NCBI GenBank assembly: GCA_023548195.1
Contig: JAJHZJ010000252.1
Location: forward strand, 4,290,841 to 4,354,840
Direction: 5' to 3'
Length of the DNA stretch: 64,000 nucleotides
Origin: Bettongia penicillata ogilbyi
Taxonomy: Eukaryota > Chordata > Mammalia > Diprotodontia > Potoroidae
The notes beneath the pieces are model-generated. The model was given only the letters and a program-made list of their open reading frames with translations. It had not been told where the DNA came from and ran no database searches. Each line of letters begins with the position of its first letter. The first letter of the stretch is position 1. Below are positions 1-11,978 of the stretch, in pieces. The translations under genes and the position numbers were made by a program.

Positions 1-12
1 AACTTTTGAGGG

Positions 13-360
13 GCGAACAATCATTTTAATCAAGGACAGGTATCAGAGAAAATCAAAATCAAAATTTCAGAGAAATCAAAAATCAACAGAAGGAATTTCC
101 AAACTGCCTAACCATTAACACACAAACATCTTTGTCAGAGGGAAGCACCAACATCTGGGCTTTCAATGGAATTGGGGAGCAGCTTACTTCCAAAAACTAA
201 GTACCAAAGAAAAAACTCACCCTTAGAGAATTTATACATTTTTCAGAGCCAGAGGACATGACCCTCTGACCTAGTGCCTCAAAAAAACAAAAGGTACTTG
301 GACCCTCCTACAAAACAACTCCCCTAATCAAACTTCCCTCAATGGGCAGGCCCATCAGTG
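13..360. repeat. Unclassified dispersed repeat E, copy 1
   Basis: An AT-rich stretch shares an ordered set of short matches with 7940-8340: an AACAATC start, CAGAG/ATCA-rich middle, the phrase CACCAACATCTG, and a later CAGAGCCAGA. This suggests two old copies of one family. No open frame or terminal structure is visible. It could be an LTR or internal retroviral segment; I cannot say which. Confidence 0.25.
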
Positions 361-879
361 GGTGGGGAAGATCTTCTTTAATTACATTCAAATAGAGGCA
401 TTATACTTCTTGATTATACTAAAACAAAAAAAGGAAACAATCCTATTTTGCTTAACCTCACAATTGCCCAGCACTTTTTTTTTTGTAGAAAGTATATAAA
501 CAAACTGAATGATATTGGGAGGTATTCTTATCTTTGGTAATATGATGTCTTCTGTTTAAGAAAAATAAATAAAGGGATCAAGAATGCATCTGAAAATAAG
601 CTGGTAAAATCTTTTGCTAGTAATTCATACACCACTGTGAAGTTCTTGAGCCTTCCACAAATATGGATTTTTCTGGATTCACTACTTTCAGGTTTTGCAG
701 AGAAATTAAAGTTTCATTTATGTCCCTTGATGTTCCTATTGTCAATATTCATCATATTAATGAGATACAAGCTTTCGGTTCTACATTTAATCCAACATCC
801 ACTTTCATAGTGTTGGCTTTAGTGGTAACTAGCCATTTTCCATTTTCTGCGTTTTTTTTCTTACTCCTTGCCGTTGTTT
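361..879. other. Unassigned AT-rich DNA
   Basis: Nothing recognisable beyond short A and T runs. The 75-codon frame at 663-890 has no motif and ends in SINE-like sequence. Confidence 0.5.
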
Positions 880-1010
880 GCTTGAGGTGATGCCATGATA
901 TGCAAATGAATTGGATTTGAGGGAGGGCTGTGTAAAGTCACCAGCCTCACTTTCTCCTCCAGAGTCATCTGGGTCCAGTGATCACTCCTTACCCTCTTTC
1001 ATAAATAGGT
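880..1010 (+). mobile_element. Marsupial SINE body fragment
   Basis: The segment GAGGTGATGCCATGA through GGGTCCAGTG matches the body of the SINE family also seen at 17745, 36375 and, on the minus strand, 40424-43658: the GAATTGGATTTGAG and CACCAGCCTCACT phrases are shared. It has no promoter head or tail, so it is a truncated copy. Confidence 0.6.
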
Positions 1011-1654
1011 CTTTCATGTTGGATCTTTTCTAAGGGGATCCACTGTATTGTCTGCCAAGATTCTGGAGGGCTTCATAGCATTTACATTGGAAAGGCCATT
1101 AGGGCTTAAGCCCAACCATTTGACTTCCCATCTACAAACCAGCCTGGAATTATAGAAGTCAGAGAGGAATCTATGCAATCCTTGTGGCAATGAGATTGGA
1201 TATTCACTGAGGTGTGGCTTGCTTTTAACAGACATATCAGAGAAAGTCCCTTCCTGCAATCGTCCTTCAATTCAGTCGTCCTCCAGATTCGATGATTTTT
1301 TTTTTCTTGTCTCCTACTGCTTCCTCTACTTCAGGTGTCTTACAGAGATTATAAAGTCCACACTGACCCAGCAGATGGGCTGGGGGCTTCTATTAAATAG
1401 TGCAGCTTCCTAGGGATGGGCCTATGTGTTCATCATTGAGAACTGGCCAGCTTCTTGTAGGAGGGCTCATTACCAATTTGGGTTTAAGAAAAGTATCTAA
1501 TGTCTTATGAATAATCAAGAGATTTTACTTAATCTGTTACACATTCAAGAAATTTACAACTCCTTTAAGTTTCTCTCAAAAGAGTACTACTCAACCTCTT
1601 TTTTTCCAGATCTGCTCCTCAGTTCTATAACTACCCCTAGGCTTAACTTTGTCA
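1011..1654. other. Unassigned DNA
   Basis: No gene, RNA or clear repeat recognised. The frames of 64-81 codons here overlap on both strands and look like chance. Confidence 0.45.
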
Positions 1655-1765
1655 GGCATCATATATTTATATGTATACACACATATATGTATGTATATAT
1701 ACATGTCTGTGTGTGTGTATATACACACACACTCTATCTCTCTCTCACACACACACACATAGATA
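1655..1765. repeat. Compound TA/CA/TC microsatellite
   Basis: Alternating ATAT, GTGT, CACA and CTCT runs form an imperfect compound simple repeat. The 131- and 63-codon frames that cross it are low-complexity artefacts. Confidence 0.85.
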
Positions 1766-1784
1766 CATGTACATATATAGTTCC

Positions 1785-2135
1785 CCTATACATAACAGTC
1801 TATCTCCTGCCCCCATGCCTGAAATACTCATCCTCCTCACTTGGGTCTCTAGAAATTCCTAGTTCTTCTCCATGGTCAGCCCAAATGCTGCCCTCTACAT
1901 GAGACCTTCCCTAATCCAATTAATCCAAATCCAAATAAATTGTTAACAATCTTCACCAAAAAATGGCTTTTTATTTACTTTTTATAAGTTTTCTATTCCT
2001 TTATCAGTGTAAGGCTGTTGTTCACCACTGCCAACATCACCCCCACCAGTAGAATATAAGCTCCTTGAGGGAAGACGTCTCATTTTTTTGTCTTTGCTTC
2101 CCCAACATCTAGCACTGTGCCTTGCCTGTTGTTAA
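1785..2135 (+). mobile_element. L2 LINE 3' end
   Basis: The order of phrases fits the L2 3' region: pyrimidine-rich coding end, CTTCCCTAATCC, then TATAAGCTCCTTGAGGG, then CTAGCACTGTGCCTTG. The terminal AATAAATG tail is missing. It is a decayed fragment with no open frame. Confidence 0.65.
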
Positions 2136-2262
2136 TCCTTCCTAACAAAGGTGGGATTTCACTTGGGACTTGAAGAAAGCAGAGATGATGAGAGAGGGAA
2201 TTCCAGGCAAGGGGGACAAGCCGAAAAGAGTTCCTGGAACCAGGAGTGTTTTTGTTTTATCT
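2136..2262 (-). mobile_element. Antisense L2 fragment
   Basis: GGACTTGAAGAAAGC, GGGAATTCCAGGCAAGG and GAGTTCCTGGAACCAGGAGTG correspond to an internal part of the antisense L2 also seen around 50,180-50,330. It abuts a plus-strand L2 tail, so two L2 pieces meet head-on here. Confidence 0.4.
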
Positions 2263-3145
2263 TCCTCTGCCTCTCTTTATAAGATAGAATAAAAATAAAA
2301 TAAGGGCTGAACAGTTTTGCTGTCTCTCATTATCATAGTCCATTATCATCAACCTATTCATGACAGACAGCAATCCTTTCCATGTCTAAATCACATGAAG
2401 CCACAATGTCTTACATTTATCCTATAATTAACACTCCTCACTAATTCAAAGTAGCCTCCATTCCTTTCCCCTTCCCTTTCAATTAATCAACACTAGTTAG
2501 ATTTTTACTGTATTTGCAGACAGATTTAGGATCTCACATTCTGAGACAGGCTGTTATCAGTTTCAAGGACTAAAAATTGCATTTATTAAGCTGGAATTAA
2601 GGCAGACCTCAAAGTTCACTGCCCTCTGGAATCAAAATTCAAATAAATCAAGTCCCTTTAAGGTCGGAAGCATACACAACAAGAAATAAGAAGGTAGTCT
2701 TGATGTTGGATCTTGACTTAATTGCTTTGAATTTATTGGTGTTGTTTATTGGGACAAATTTAAAATTTCTCATGATCAGCATCTTAGATATTAAATATAT
2801 ATTAGTTGCAAGAGAAACTTAATTATTGGTTTGAATCTTATACATTGCATTGAATAAAATATTATTGTAGAAAACTCTTGTTTCACTCAAAGAATCACTG
2901 CTGAACAAAATTTTCCTGAGCCTTCTCTTGATGAATCGGGAAGTTAAGTTTAACAGGAAAAAAACAGAAGATAACAGTTAGAAAATTTGAGCCAGAATTG
3001 AATGGGGAAAATTCCTCCCTCCTGACCAGAAATTTCAGGCAATAATAAACCTCTGTGATCCCTGCAATTTCCCATTTCATAAACTGCAACAAACTGAATA
3101 GCTAAGATAAAATGTGAACATTCATCTCCACCATATAAGATTTTC
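2263..3145. other. Unassigned AT-rich DNA
   Basis: No gene or repeat recognised. Frames at 2895-3183 overlap on the minus strand and carry no motif. Confidence 0.45.
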
Positions 3146-3149
3146 TTTT

Positions 3150-3225
3150 TCTCTTGTCCAGAACTTAGCACAATGTGTGGCACATAGTAGGTGCTTAATA
3201 AATGTCTATTGTTTAATTGATTGTT
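3150..3225 (+). mobile_element. L2 3' terminal tail
   Basis: GAACTTAGCACAATGTGTGG followed by CACATAGTAGGTGCTTAATA and AATGTC is the characteristic L2 3' end with its short terminal repeat-like tail. Confidence 0.75.
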
Positions 3226-4135
3226 TTAAATCTGACTTTTATACTGAACCAACGGGACAATGGAAATGCTACAGAAGGCACTGAATAATGACCTCCTCCA
3301 TATTCTATTGGAGATTACCAGTCATTTTGCAGGAAATGAGATCAGAACAACAGAAAGTCACTTCTAGTGCATAGAGGATACTTTATACATTCTTATTGAA
3401 TGAATGGCTTCCACCTGTTTGGTGTTAAATACCAAGCCACCAACTGAAATATCCTGCCCCTCCTTCCTTCCCCCCACCAAAGATTAATATAAAAATAATT
3501 CTGCCCTCAAATGAACTAAGAATGTGGTGAATGTGGTTCATGATTAACTCTTAACAAGGAAATGGTCTTTGTTTATTCAATTTCACTTCAAAATCCAAAT
3601 GACTAATCTAAATTAAAGTGAATTGCCCCTGTCTTGAGTTCTTCTCTCAATCATCACATGTTTAACAACTCCCCAGGAGAACTCGGTTCTTTGGACCTAA
3701 AGTTCCACCCTCCCACTCAACTTGTCCAAATTGATTGCACAAATGATAAAGAATGAAAGGACCACCTTGAAAAGAAAGAAGAAAAAAACAACCCTAGCAA
3801 GTCCTGAGTGGAACAATAAGTACATTTATTATTCTTATTTACAGATATCTTCCTCCTTGAAGGACGAATTTGGTGATGAAAGTCTTTTTTTCCTCCCTTA
3901 TAGAAACACCAATAACACACAGAGATTCAATTCTTTGCCAATATTCTGTTTTTATCAACATTATAACATTCAGTTGGCATACTGGCATTGCCTTAATAAA
4001 TGAAAAAAAGACTGAAAGAGAGGATATCATATTGTAGGTAGGAAAGGAAAATTAGAGAGTAGGAGTTATAGAGGGAGAAGCAATCACACCATACCCTCCA
4101 ATTCCATAAAGTTCCTGATACGTCCTAAGATGAAT
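3226..4135. other. Unassigned AT-rich DNA
   Basis: No recognisable gene or repeat. Overlapping opposite-strand frames near 3717-4030 are unlikely to be coding. Confidence 0.45.
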
Positions 4136-4139
4136 ACTT

Positions 4140-4370
4140 AAGATGAAAGCTACCCCTAGTATCAGGAAGACCTGAGCTCAGATTTGGCCTCAGACACTTA
4201 CTAAATGTGTGATCCTGGTCTAGTCACTTAGTCTGTTTACCTTAATCCACTGGAGAAGGAAATGGCAAATCACTTTAGTATATTTACCAAGAAAACCCCA
4301 TGGACAATATGGGTGTGTTATGGTACATGGAGTCACAAAGAGTCAGACATGACTGAATGAACAGTAAGAT
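4140..4370 (+). mobile_element. Marsupial tRNA-derived SINE
   Basis: It carries the family signature in order: TCAGGAAGACCTGAG, TCAGACACTTACTAA, CACTTAGTCTG, CTGGAGAAGGAAATGGCAAA, ACCAAGAAAACCCCATGG, GAGTCAGACATGACTGAA. The 5' promoter head is degraded. The tRNA-like internal promoter resides in the GTTCAAAT/GAGCTCAGAT region. Confidence 0.85.
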
Positions 4371-4914
4371 ATTTGCAGTTAAGATTCACCTTTGCCCTCC
4401 TTCTGTCATGAACTCTGGGATATAATACTTTTTCCTTATGTTTCTATTACTTCTATTTTGGCAGCTAGTTGGCAGCTTATTGGTTAGCATTCAATCCAAA
4501 CAAGAAGTTTCCCTCATTACTTCTTTTGCTTTATGAATAATTTTTCATTAAGCAGCAAGAAAAATCTAGTATATGCCTACATAGTTGAAATCTTTCATCC
4601 TTCCTTTATCATATGACATCAGGTCTGTGATGTTTCCCAATCTACATATCTATTTCCTCCTTTGAGACAAGTGGTCTGTAGCATACTCCTACAATAGTAT
4701 CACGTAGATTTCTCTTTCCCATTCATCTTTATCCAAATGCTCTCCATCAGACATCACTCTTCCAATTTCTATGTTTTCCCACAAGTGGATCTTCTTAATA
4801 TAGAATTCTGTTCTACTTCCTTTTATCTATTCTATTCCTTTTGAATAATGATGCCCTTCTAGTGGTATGTTACAATCATGAGTTCCACTCTGCTAATCAT
4901 TTAGCATTTGTATG
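4371..4914. other. Unassigned AT-rich DNA
   Basis: Nothing recognised. Confidence 0.4.
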
Positions 4915-5175
4915 TAGAAAACCAACATTACATTCAGCAAGCAACTATTATTGCCAGGCACTGGGCTAAGTCCTGGGGATACAAATATGAAAAAGAAAGA
5001 CATTCTCTGCTCTCAAGGAGTTTACCATCCAATGAAGAAGAAGACAACACATACATATACACACATGCACACACACACAGATGCTGAAAGAAGGGGAGGA
5101 ACGAAGGACACTGATGAAGTGTGGCTATAAAGGCTATTGCAGAATAATGAGATTTCCCAAAGATGAGGTTCCTGG
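4915..5175 (-). mobile_element. Antisense L2 3' end
   Basis: GCCAGGCACTGGGCTAAGTC, GGGGATACAAATATGAAAAAG and CTGCTCTCAAGGAGTTTACC are the reverse complement of the L2 terminus. A CA microsatellite interrupts it at about 5043-5080. The final AATGAGATTTCCCAAAGATG matches the end of the similar copy at 22185-22215. Confidence 0.7.
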
Positions 5176-6690
5176 AGGCATAGTGGAGAAATTAAAAAAA
5201 AAAAGTCTAAAATGAGTACAGTGGGGTGGAAAATGAGGAGGTTATTTTATTTCCAACTTTTTCCTATGAATTGCTTGTTAATGTTTTACTGTTTTTCTTC
5301 CTACAAGGTACCTGCTATGTTCCATGCTATCTGTTTGGCAGGTGTACATAGTTAGTGTTTGCTTTCTTCTAATTATACAATGAAGAAGGTAAAATGGAGA
5401 AAGGAGAGGAAGACACAGCAGAAGCCACTAAGAGTCATTCAATTTTTATTATCTACAAAAGTTAATTTAACTTTTGGGCTACAAATATGAAATCTCTTCT
5501 CAACAACCAGTTGATACCCCATGAATTTTGTTTTGTTTAACCATAAATAATTGCTATAAGAAGTGTGGGGTGCTTTTTCCCTTTTCTTTGTTTCTTTTCC
5601 CCCCAGTGGAGTCATGAATGGGATAGGATAAAAAGGAAATAGATTTTTTTTAAAATAAAAAAGAGAGGTAGGAGAGATGCTATAGAAGTGGAATGATTTC
5701 TGAGCTTTCAGATGAGGTCACAGTATATTAGCATTACTTAACTGTTTTATATTATTTATCAAAGACCTCTCACAAAGAAGTAATAAGCAAATGTTTGTAA
5801 TGTAAAAACAAAACACAACAATGAAACTGAAAGTATAAATTAAAAAAATAATAATACCCTACTGGAATGTATCAGCACTTGATGCTCTTTCTAAAAAGAT
5901 GTCATGAATATGTTACAGCTAAATAAAGCGACAGGTCCTAGATTTCTCTTGGAGAGGAGAGTAAAGAAATGAGGGTTGATTTTATTCTGCCTCCAAAGTC
6001 AACACCACCACCAACAAAAAGCATTTCACAGCATATGTAATCATCTCATCCTTACAGAGTTCACAATTATGTAAAAAGATAACCAGAAAGATAATTGAAG
6101 TCTAATAATTTAATCTCTTAAAGAAACAGAGAACTTCTATGAGAGGAAGAACTTGACAGGATTCACCTGCACACAATGATGAAGCATCAGGGTAGGAGTT
6201 TTGTGGTACCTTCAAGGAAAGACTTGCATTATAAATATAAAGATGCCCCAGCAGAACAGGATTATAGGTTTGGAAGGAACCAAACAAGTTAAATCATCTT
6301 CCTCATGAATGAATTCCTTCTCTGGCACCCTGGACAACAGGCTACCTGACTTCTTCTTGAATACCTCTAGTGATGAATATCTCATTACTTTCTGGAGTGG
6401 ACTATTTCATTTTAAGATAGCTGTAAAACCTAGATTTTTTTTCTGTATACAGAACTGAAAACTTCAAGCTATAAATCCTATGAACTTTCTACTTACACTA
6501 GGCTGCCTTCTGCCTTCTTCAAGAAAGTCTTTCCTTAAATACAATTTCACATTGCTGAGTCTCTGTATTCCAACTAACTCAAGTATCTTAGAATCTTCCT
6601 TAATATTTGTTTTTGGAAAAGATCAAAGAAGATACATACTCTTCACTTGATTTATTTGGGACTCACTTTCTCATATGAAAAATGAAAGGA
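5176..6690. other. Unassigned AT-rich DNA
   Basis: About 1.5 kb without a recognisable gene. Only short A-rich and T-rich runs and weak SINE-like words near 6215-6340 are visible. Confidence 0.4.
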
Positions 6691-6701
6691 TTGGTCAAGG
6701 T

Positions 6702-6883
6702 CAGGGATTCTTAACTTCTTTTTGTATCATGGATCCCTTTGGTCTATGGAGCCCTTTTTAGAATAATATTTCTAAATTCACAAGATGAAATACTCAGGAT
6801 TACAATGGAAGCTGGATATATTGAAATACAGTTATCACAATATTCGAAAACCAAGTTCATGAATACCATGTTAAAAATCTCTG
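6702..6883. mobile_element. hAT-type MITE with terminal inverted repeats and TSD
   Basis: The element begins CAGGGATTCTTAAC and ends with the complement, GTTAAAAATCTCTG. It is 182 bp long. The flanking 8-bp words are GTCAAGGT (6694-6701) and TTCTAGGT (6884-6891), six of eight bases identical, as expected for a degraded hAT target duplication. The interior (CATGGATCCCTTTGG, TTGAAATACAGTTATCA) has no coding capacity. It is a nonautonomous element mobilised by a transposase not present here. Confidence 0.75.
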
Positions 6884-7409
6884 TTCTAGGTAATTTCAAA
6901 GGTCCGTTTCAATTCTAAGTCTTAGAATAATATTGTGATACTACAAGAGGTATGTTTTTCTTTTCTCCTTGTGCCCACTATGATTAACCCTTTCAATTTG
7001 ATAATCTTATCCAATGAATTTATATCCATTGGTCCAATACTCATGCAAAGACTGAGCTTATTCTCATTTTACATTGGACAAAAATAATGTAATAGAGTAG
7101 ATAGAGAGCTGGCCTTAGAGATGGGAAAGCCCAGATTAAATCCTACTACTGGCCTATAACTTTGTGACTATGGATGGGTAAGTTATTTAAGAATGTCCCC
7201 AGAGAACTCTTGTTGCACATGAATTGCTGATTTGAATCAGAAGGCATTTACACATTAGGTAGTTCCACACAACCAAGGAAATTGTATAATGGAAAGAATT
7301 TGGCATAGAAAGATAATGTGGTATAATGAAGGAACACATAATCAAACACATTCATGCTCACAGAACTTACCTCTGGAACAACTCCAGGAGCTGACAGAAT
7401 GATATGGAA

Positions 7410-7540
7410 TAAAACTACATATACATGCATACATACATACATGTGTATAGGCATGTATGTGTATATATGCATATATTATTACTAATATACTATAATGCAC
7501 AAACGTACATAAAATCTGTGCATATGTATATGCATGTGGG
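7410..7540. repeat. TA/CA-rich microsatellite
   Basis: CATACATACATACATG and GTGTATATATGCATAT tracts. The overlapping 65- and 74-codon frames are artefacts of this repeat. Confidence 0.8.
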
Positions 7541-7689
7541 TATTACCATGTTTCCAAATTCCCACATAGTTTTGATCTCCTCCATTAGGTCTCTATATTT
7601 TGAAATATTTTCTTTCATTTAGTTTGGAGATTATTAGAATTTATAATTACTACTATCACTGCCATCACCACTGATATTATCACTACTGC

Positions 7690-7910
7690 TACCGCAGTAG
7701 CTACTATTACTACCATTTGTTCAGACATTTTAGTTATGTCTGATTCCTCATGATGCCATTTGGCATTTTCCTAGAAAAGATACTGGAGTGGTTTGACATT
7801 TCCTTCTCCAGGTCATTTTACAGGTAAGGAAACTGAGGTAAACAAGGTTGAGTGACTGTATTAGCAACCACACTAGCACACAGGGTGGGCTGCTAACACA
7901 AGTTCTTTGG
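7690..7910 (-). mobile_element. Marsupial SINE, antisense
   Basis: Read on the minus strand it gives the SINE order ending in GGAGAAGGAAATGTCAAACC and the AATGCCAAATGGCATC segment near the 3' end. Its 5' head is missing at the right side. Confidence 0.75.
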
Positions 7911-7939
7911 TCTGCTTTTCTAAAGAAAAGACAGACTCA

Positions 7940-8340
7940 AAGGGGTCAACAATCTTACTTTCATTATAGATAAGTAGAGAGAAGTGAGTTTAGAAAATGC
8001 TTTACAAGCAGAGAAATTATCATAGAGATTCAATAGACAGGGCTCTAACTGTCTGAATAAAGTAATACAGCCACCTATATACACTACCAGACTGGCAAAG
8101 CACCAACATCTGAGTAGCCAGGGGGTTTTTAACAAATGGCTTCTCAGAGTTCCGTCCAGGGAATCAAAAGTCCTTTCTCATGAGCAAGCCCCCTAAGCAA
8201 AATGCCATCCTCCCAGAATATACAACAAAGACTAGGTCCCTGATTGGCTCAGAGCCAGAAGGTATGAAACCTATATGACTCAGCACAGCTTTGAATTATC
8301 AGGGTTCAAAGGAGATCAATCCTTCAGATGTTCACAATTT
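7940..8340. repeat. Unclassified dispersed repeat E, copy 2
   Basis: It shares an ordered series of words with 13-360, including GTCAACAATC and CACCAACATCTG, then CAGAGCCAGAAGG. Spacing differs by small indels. No coding potential is visible. Confidence 0.25.
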
Positions 8341-8389
8341 AGCCTGAGTCTGGGAAACTGAACTCCAAAAAGAAAACAACAAAACTCCC

Positions 8390-8515
8390 ACCTTGCTTGT
8401 GACTTACCTAGGGTCACACAGCTAGTAAGTGCCTAAAAGATTTGAACTCAGGATGATGAATCTTCCAGACTCCAGGTGAGGTGCTCTATCCACTGTACCA
8501 CCTAACTGCCCCATA
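8390..8515 (-). mobile_element. SINE/MIR head fragment, antisense
   Basis: GGTCACACAGCTAGTAAGTG, GATTTGAACTCAGGATG and GTGCTCTATCCACTGTACCA CCTAACTGCCCC are the reverse complement of the tRNA-like SINE head. Confidence 0.8.
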
Positions 8516-8554
8516 ACCATATCTAAATTACCTAAGGTCTATGGAGTGCTAGAG

Positions 8555-8800
8555 CCAGCTCAGACTAGCTAGCTCACCAGAGTTGACTGTTAAATTTTCA
8601 GTGGGAACATTTATATCTTAAAAATTGGCAAATGTTACAAATCAGGGCTGGGTTTATTGTTTTGTTGATTGTTAGACTCTTTAAAAAGAAATGGAGAAAA
8701 TATTAACGATGTAGATTAAATGTAGAAGTATGATAAGAACACTTTTCCCCCCTCAGAAACCTGGTTGTAAAACATTTACCAGCACACCCTGCCCTACAGA
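8555..8800 (+). repeat. Unclassified dispersed repeat A, copy 1
   Basis: It contains GTTGACTGTTAAATTTTCAG, AACATTTATATCTTAAAAAT, TGGCAAATGTTACAAATCAG, GTTTATTGTTTTGTTGATTG and, later, AACATTTACCAGCACACCC. The same ordered words appear at 18056, 20262 and 48245. Confidence 0.6.
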
Positions 8801-9960
8801 ATAACAGAGACCTGAGAAGAAAGAATGGAGATACTGATTCCTCTTCCCTCTTTTTCAGCACCATATCTTCACTCTTCTAGGCTCCTGGGGACTGATTTGA
8901 GTTCTTGCTGTGGTAGGCTCATTATTAAAACATTTTTAGCTAAATAAGAAAAGATTCAGAGCACCATACACAGTGGCTCTGAAAAGTCCCATTTATTTTC
9001 CCTGTAGAAATCATTTTAATTCAGTGACGTAGATCAAGGAAAACTGGACCAAAAAAACACAAACAAACCTGAAATGATTCTTTAAGAATAACATAGCAGC
9101 TCAAGTCTTCAGTTACATAATGGCTTGTGGGCCCATTAGTGAAGGCTTTTTGTTCCTTCATCTCTGACTTCTTTTTTGACAGTCACCTAGACAACCGTAT
9201 TTCTCTGTTTCTATGTACACTTGTGGAGACTGAGGGTGTCCTCCTAGGAGACAGGAATCCTGATATATCAAATCTGCTGGTACAAGAGAACAACTCTTGG
9301 CTTCACAATGTGGAACACACTAAATAATGCATTCACCTGTTGTCTATTCAGCTTTCTCATCACCAGCACAGGCCTTTCTCCTTGACTGTGACCTTGAAGG
9401 CTCCCCCCTCCCCAGCTCCTCAGCAGTCCTTCTAATTCTGTCATTTTTCAAACAATCAGATTTGTCTAAAAAAAATTACCCCCCTTTCCCTCACCTCTCC
9501 CATGGTTGTTTTAATTTTGAAAATGAAAACTGTACAGGTGATTAGGTTTTTTGCAGTCTATGACAATAATAAAAGAGATTGTATTTATGCAGCTCTTTAA
9601 ACCTTACAACTAGCCTCCTTTTTCTATATAATCCAATTCAAATTTAACTCTTGCAATTCCAGTTTCCCATCAGTTACCATTCTTCATGGTTCTTCTACAC
9701 TTCCAAGGCCTAGAGATTCTGCCTGCATGGACAGGCCATAAACTCTCTGTTTCTTAATAGATCATGGCTAAAAAATCCATACCCTGTCAGCCTAGTGAAG
9801 GTCTCCCCTAATTTAAATAGACTAGTCCTTGGAATATAGTCATGAAATCTATCACAGTATCCATAGTTGAAGGCTGTTCTGTTTGGTAGGGCTACCACAG
9901 TTTGAAAACTGAGGGTCACCTGCCTGTTTCCGTAAGGCATCAGAGTATTACTTTAGTACC
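8801..9960. other. Unassigned DNA
   Basis: No gene recognised. The frames at 9127-9545 and 9710-9940 show no conserved motif and no convincing splice context. Confidence 0.4.
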
Positions 9961-9969
9961 ATTTTTCAT

Positions 9970-10155
9970 AGGGTTCAGTAATAGAGTAAGGTTGGAAGAC
10001 ACCTAAAAGGTTGTCTAGTGCACCTATTTTCTTTTACAAATGAGGACAGTGAGTCCCAAAGTGATGACATGACTTATCAGAGGTCCCAGAAGTAACTGGC
10101 ATAGCTGAGATTCAAACTTTGATCTTCTAACTCAAGGCATAGTATTCTTTTCACT
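9970..10155 (+). mobile_element. MIR-like SINE fragment
   Basis: GGTTGGAAGACACCTAAAAG, ACAAATGAGGACAGTGAGTC and the AGGTCCCAGAAGTAACTGGC segment follow the usual MIR-type order from a mid-element position to the 3' cysteine-rich-like CTTCTAACTCAAGGC end. Confidence 0.55.
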
Positions 10156-10410
10156 ATGCCAGACTTTTTTTTTTTGCAGAGAAAGTTTTTTTTTTTTTTC
10201 ACATTAGTCATGTTGCATAGAAGAGTTACAACGAATGGGAGAAACCATGAGAAAAAACAAAACAAAACACAAGAGAAAATAGTCTGTTTCATTCTGTTTT
10301 CCAAATCCATAGTTCTTTCTCTGTATGTGAATGGCATTTTGCATCAAGAGTCCTTTGGGAATGTTTTAGGTCCTTGCATTGCTGCGAAGGGCTAAGTCTA
10401 TCAGAAACAC
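10150..10410 (-). mobile_element. Antisense L1 3' UTR fragment
   Basis: The words CACATTAGTCATGTTGCATA and AGAGTCCTTTGGGAATGTTT are complementary to the L1 3' region seen on the plus strand near 59,330-59,530. T runs at the left end represent the poly(A) side. The 79- and 86-codon frames here are not genes. Confidence 0.65.
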
Positions 10411-10609
10411 AGACTTCCTTTTAAAGAACCAGGAGCCTAGCACAACCAGGATTGATTATAACTGCTATCCTTAGCTATTTGCAGTCAATTGTTTTAGAAC
10501 AGTCTCTGGTTTTTGTCTTCCATATGAGCATGTGCTAATTTATTCAAATTTCTGAATATATGGTTTGGTAGGGAAAGAGGGAAGACAATTGGTCATACAT
10601 TGTATTTGT

Positions 10610-10800
10610 ACAGTTGGGGAGGCATATCTAGTGAAGTTGAAGGAGGGCTCAATTGCGAATCAGAAGTGCTGAGTTTCAATCCTGACTGTACCACTGTATC
10701 TGTACATCTATATATCCCTAGACAAGGTGCAACTCTTGGATTCTCAGTTTCCTCATCTCAAAGTATGGAGCTTGGACTAGGTAGTCAATGAGATCTTTTC
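10610..10800 (+). mobile_element. Degraded SINE
   Basis: A weak but ordered match: GGAGGGCTC, GAATCAGAAGTGCTGAGTTT, CAGTTTCCTCATCTCAAAGT, GGACTAGGTAGTCAATGAGA. Heavily diverged. Confidence 0.4.
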
Positions 10801-11615
10801 TATCCATTTCTAAAGTGTTTCTAAATTCTTTTGTCCTTAGACCTTGTCATAGATTCTTTTGTAGCTTAATTTTGGCTTCTAGCTATGAAAATATTGTGAG
10901 TTTTTTTGGAGATTCAGACCTATTACTTCATTGATGCAGGTAATTCCTAGTGGGGGGAAATTCCTTCTATCAATGCATACTGGCAACTGTCTGCAACTTA
11001 TAGTATTAAAAAGTTGCCCAAGGTTACATGACTGGGCCAAGTAACTATAGTATGGGTCAGATATAGAACCTGAAATGCAGAAGAGGTCTTTTGATCCCAG
11101 TCTTCCCAATGGGAAATATCCTTCACAAAATAATTTTGAGTTTCATCTAAGACCAGCCAATTGCTTCATTTAGGCAATCTGCAACAGGTTGCTATGGATA
11201 TGCTCTCACTAATTTCCTCTTCTCAAAGAGCAGGCCTTGGAAACTAGAGAAGTAATTGGCATTTTAAGTGCCACTCCCTTTTCCCCAGAATGCTTAGTCA
11301 GGAAATGTTCCCTGAAACCACCAGCTAAGATGCAGCTAATTGCAAAACATGCAATTTCTGGGATGATTTTCTCAAGAGAGAGTGGCCAGCTCTTACCTGT
11401 AATAGTTCAAGGTAGAGGTAGACCATCTTAGCCATCAATTAACTCTAGGAACTCCACATCCATTTCCCTCAGGAGACCAAATACAAAGATACCTGCCCAG
11501 GGCATCAGGCTACCAAACTCGAGTGGGGCGATTTTCAGTTTAGGGGGAATCATGTCACCACTTCAAAAAACTAAAGAGTAGGATAATATTAAACAGAAAT
11601 GGTGAGCTCACTGCC
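10801..11615. other. Unassigned DNA
   Basis: No gene recognised. The SINE-like words at 11000-11110 on the minus strand are too weak to delimit. Confidence 0.4.
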
Positions 11616-11619
11616 TGTT

Positions 11620-11845
11620 GATTCTGGGCGAAATAGTGGCCAGAGTTGAATCTGGAATTAGAAAGACTTGAGTTTCAATGCTGCCTCAGATATTTGCTGA
11701 GTACAAAGCTGTGCTAGTTACTTTCCCTATCTGCAAAACAGGGTCAAAATAATAGTACCTGACTTTCAGAGTTGTTGTGAGCATCAAACGAGATGAAGCT
11801 TGCATAGCACTTTGCAGACCTTAAAGTGCTTTGTAAATGATCATA
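11620..11845 (+). mobile_element. SINE/MIR (THER-type) copy
   Basis: TGGAATTAGAAAGACTTGAG, then GTTGTTGTGAGCATCAAACG AGATGA and AGCACTTTGCAGACCTTAAA GTGCT show the common order of this SINE group. Confidence 0.65.
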
Positions 11846-11978
11846 TATAATGACTATAAATTAGTACATAAAGAATATTTCACAAAATATAAACATGAAT
11901 GTTTCACAAATATAAACACAAAGATTTCCATCCTTTCTCCCTTCTGCTATCACAGTCTCAGATATTCAGGTTCTAGAG

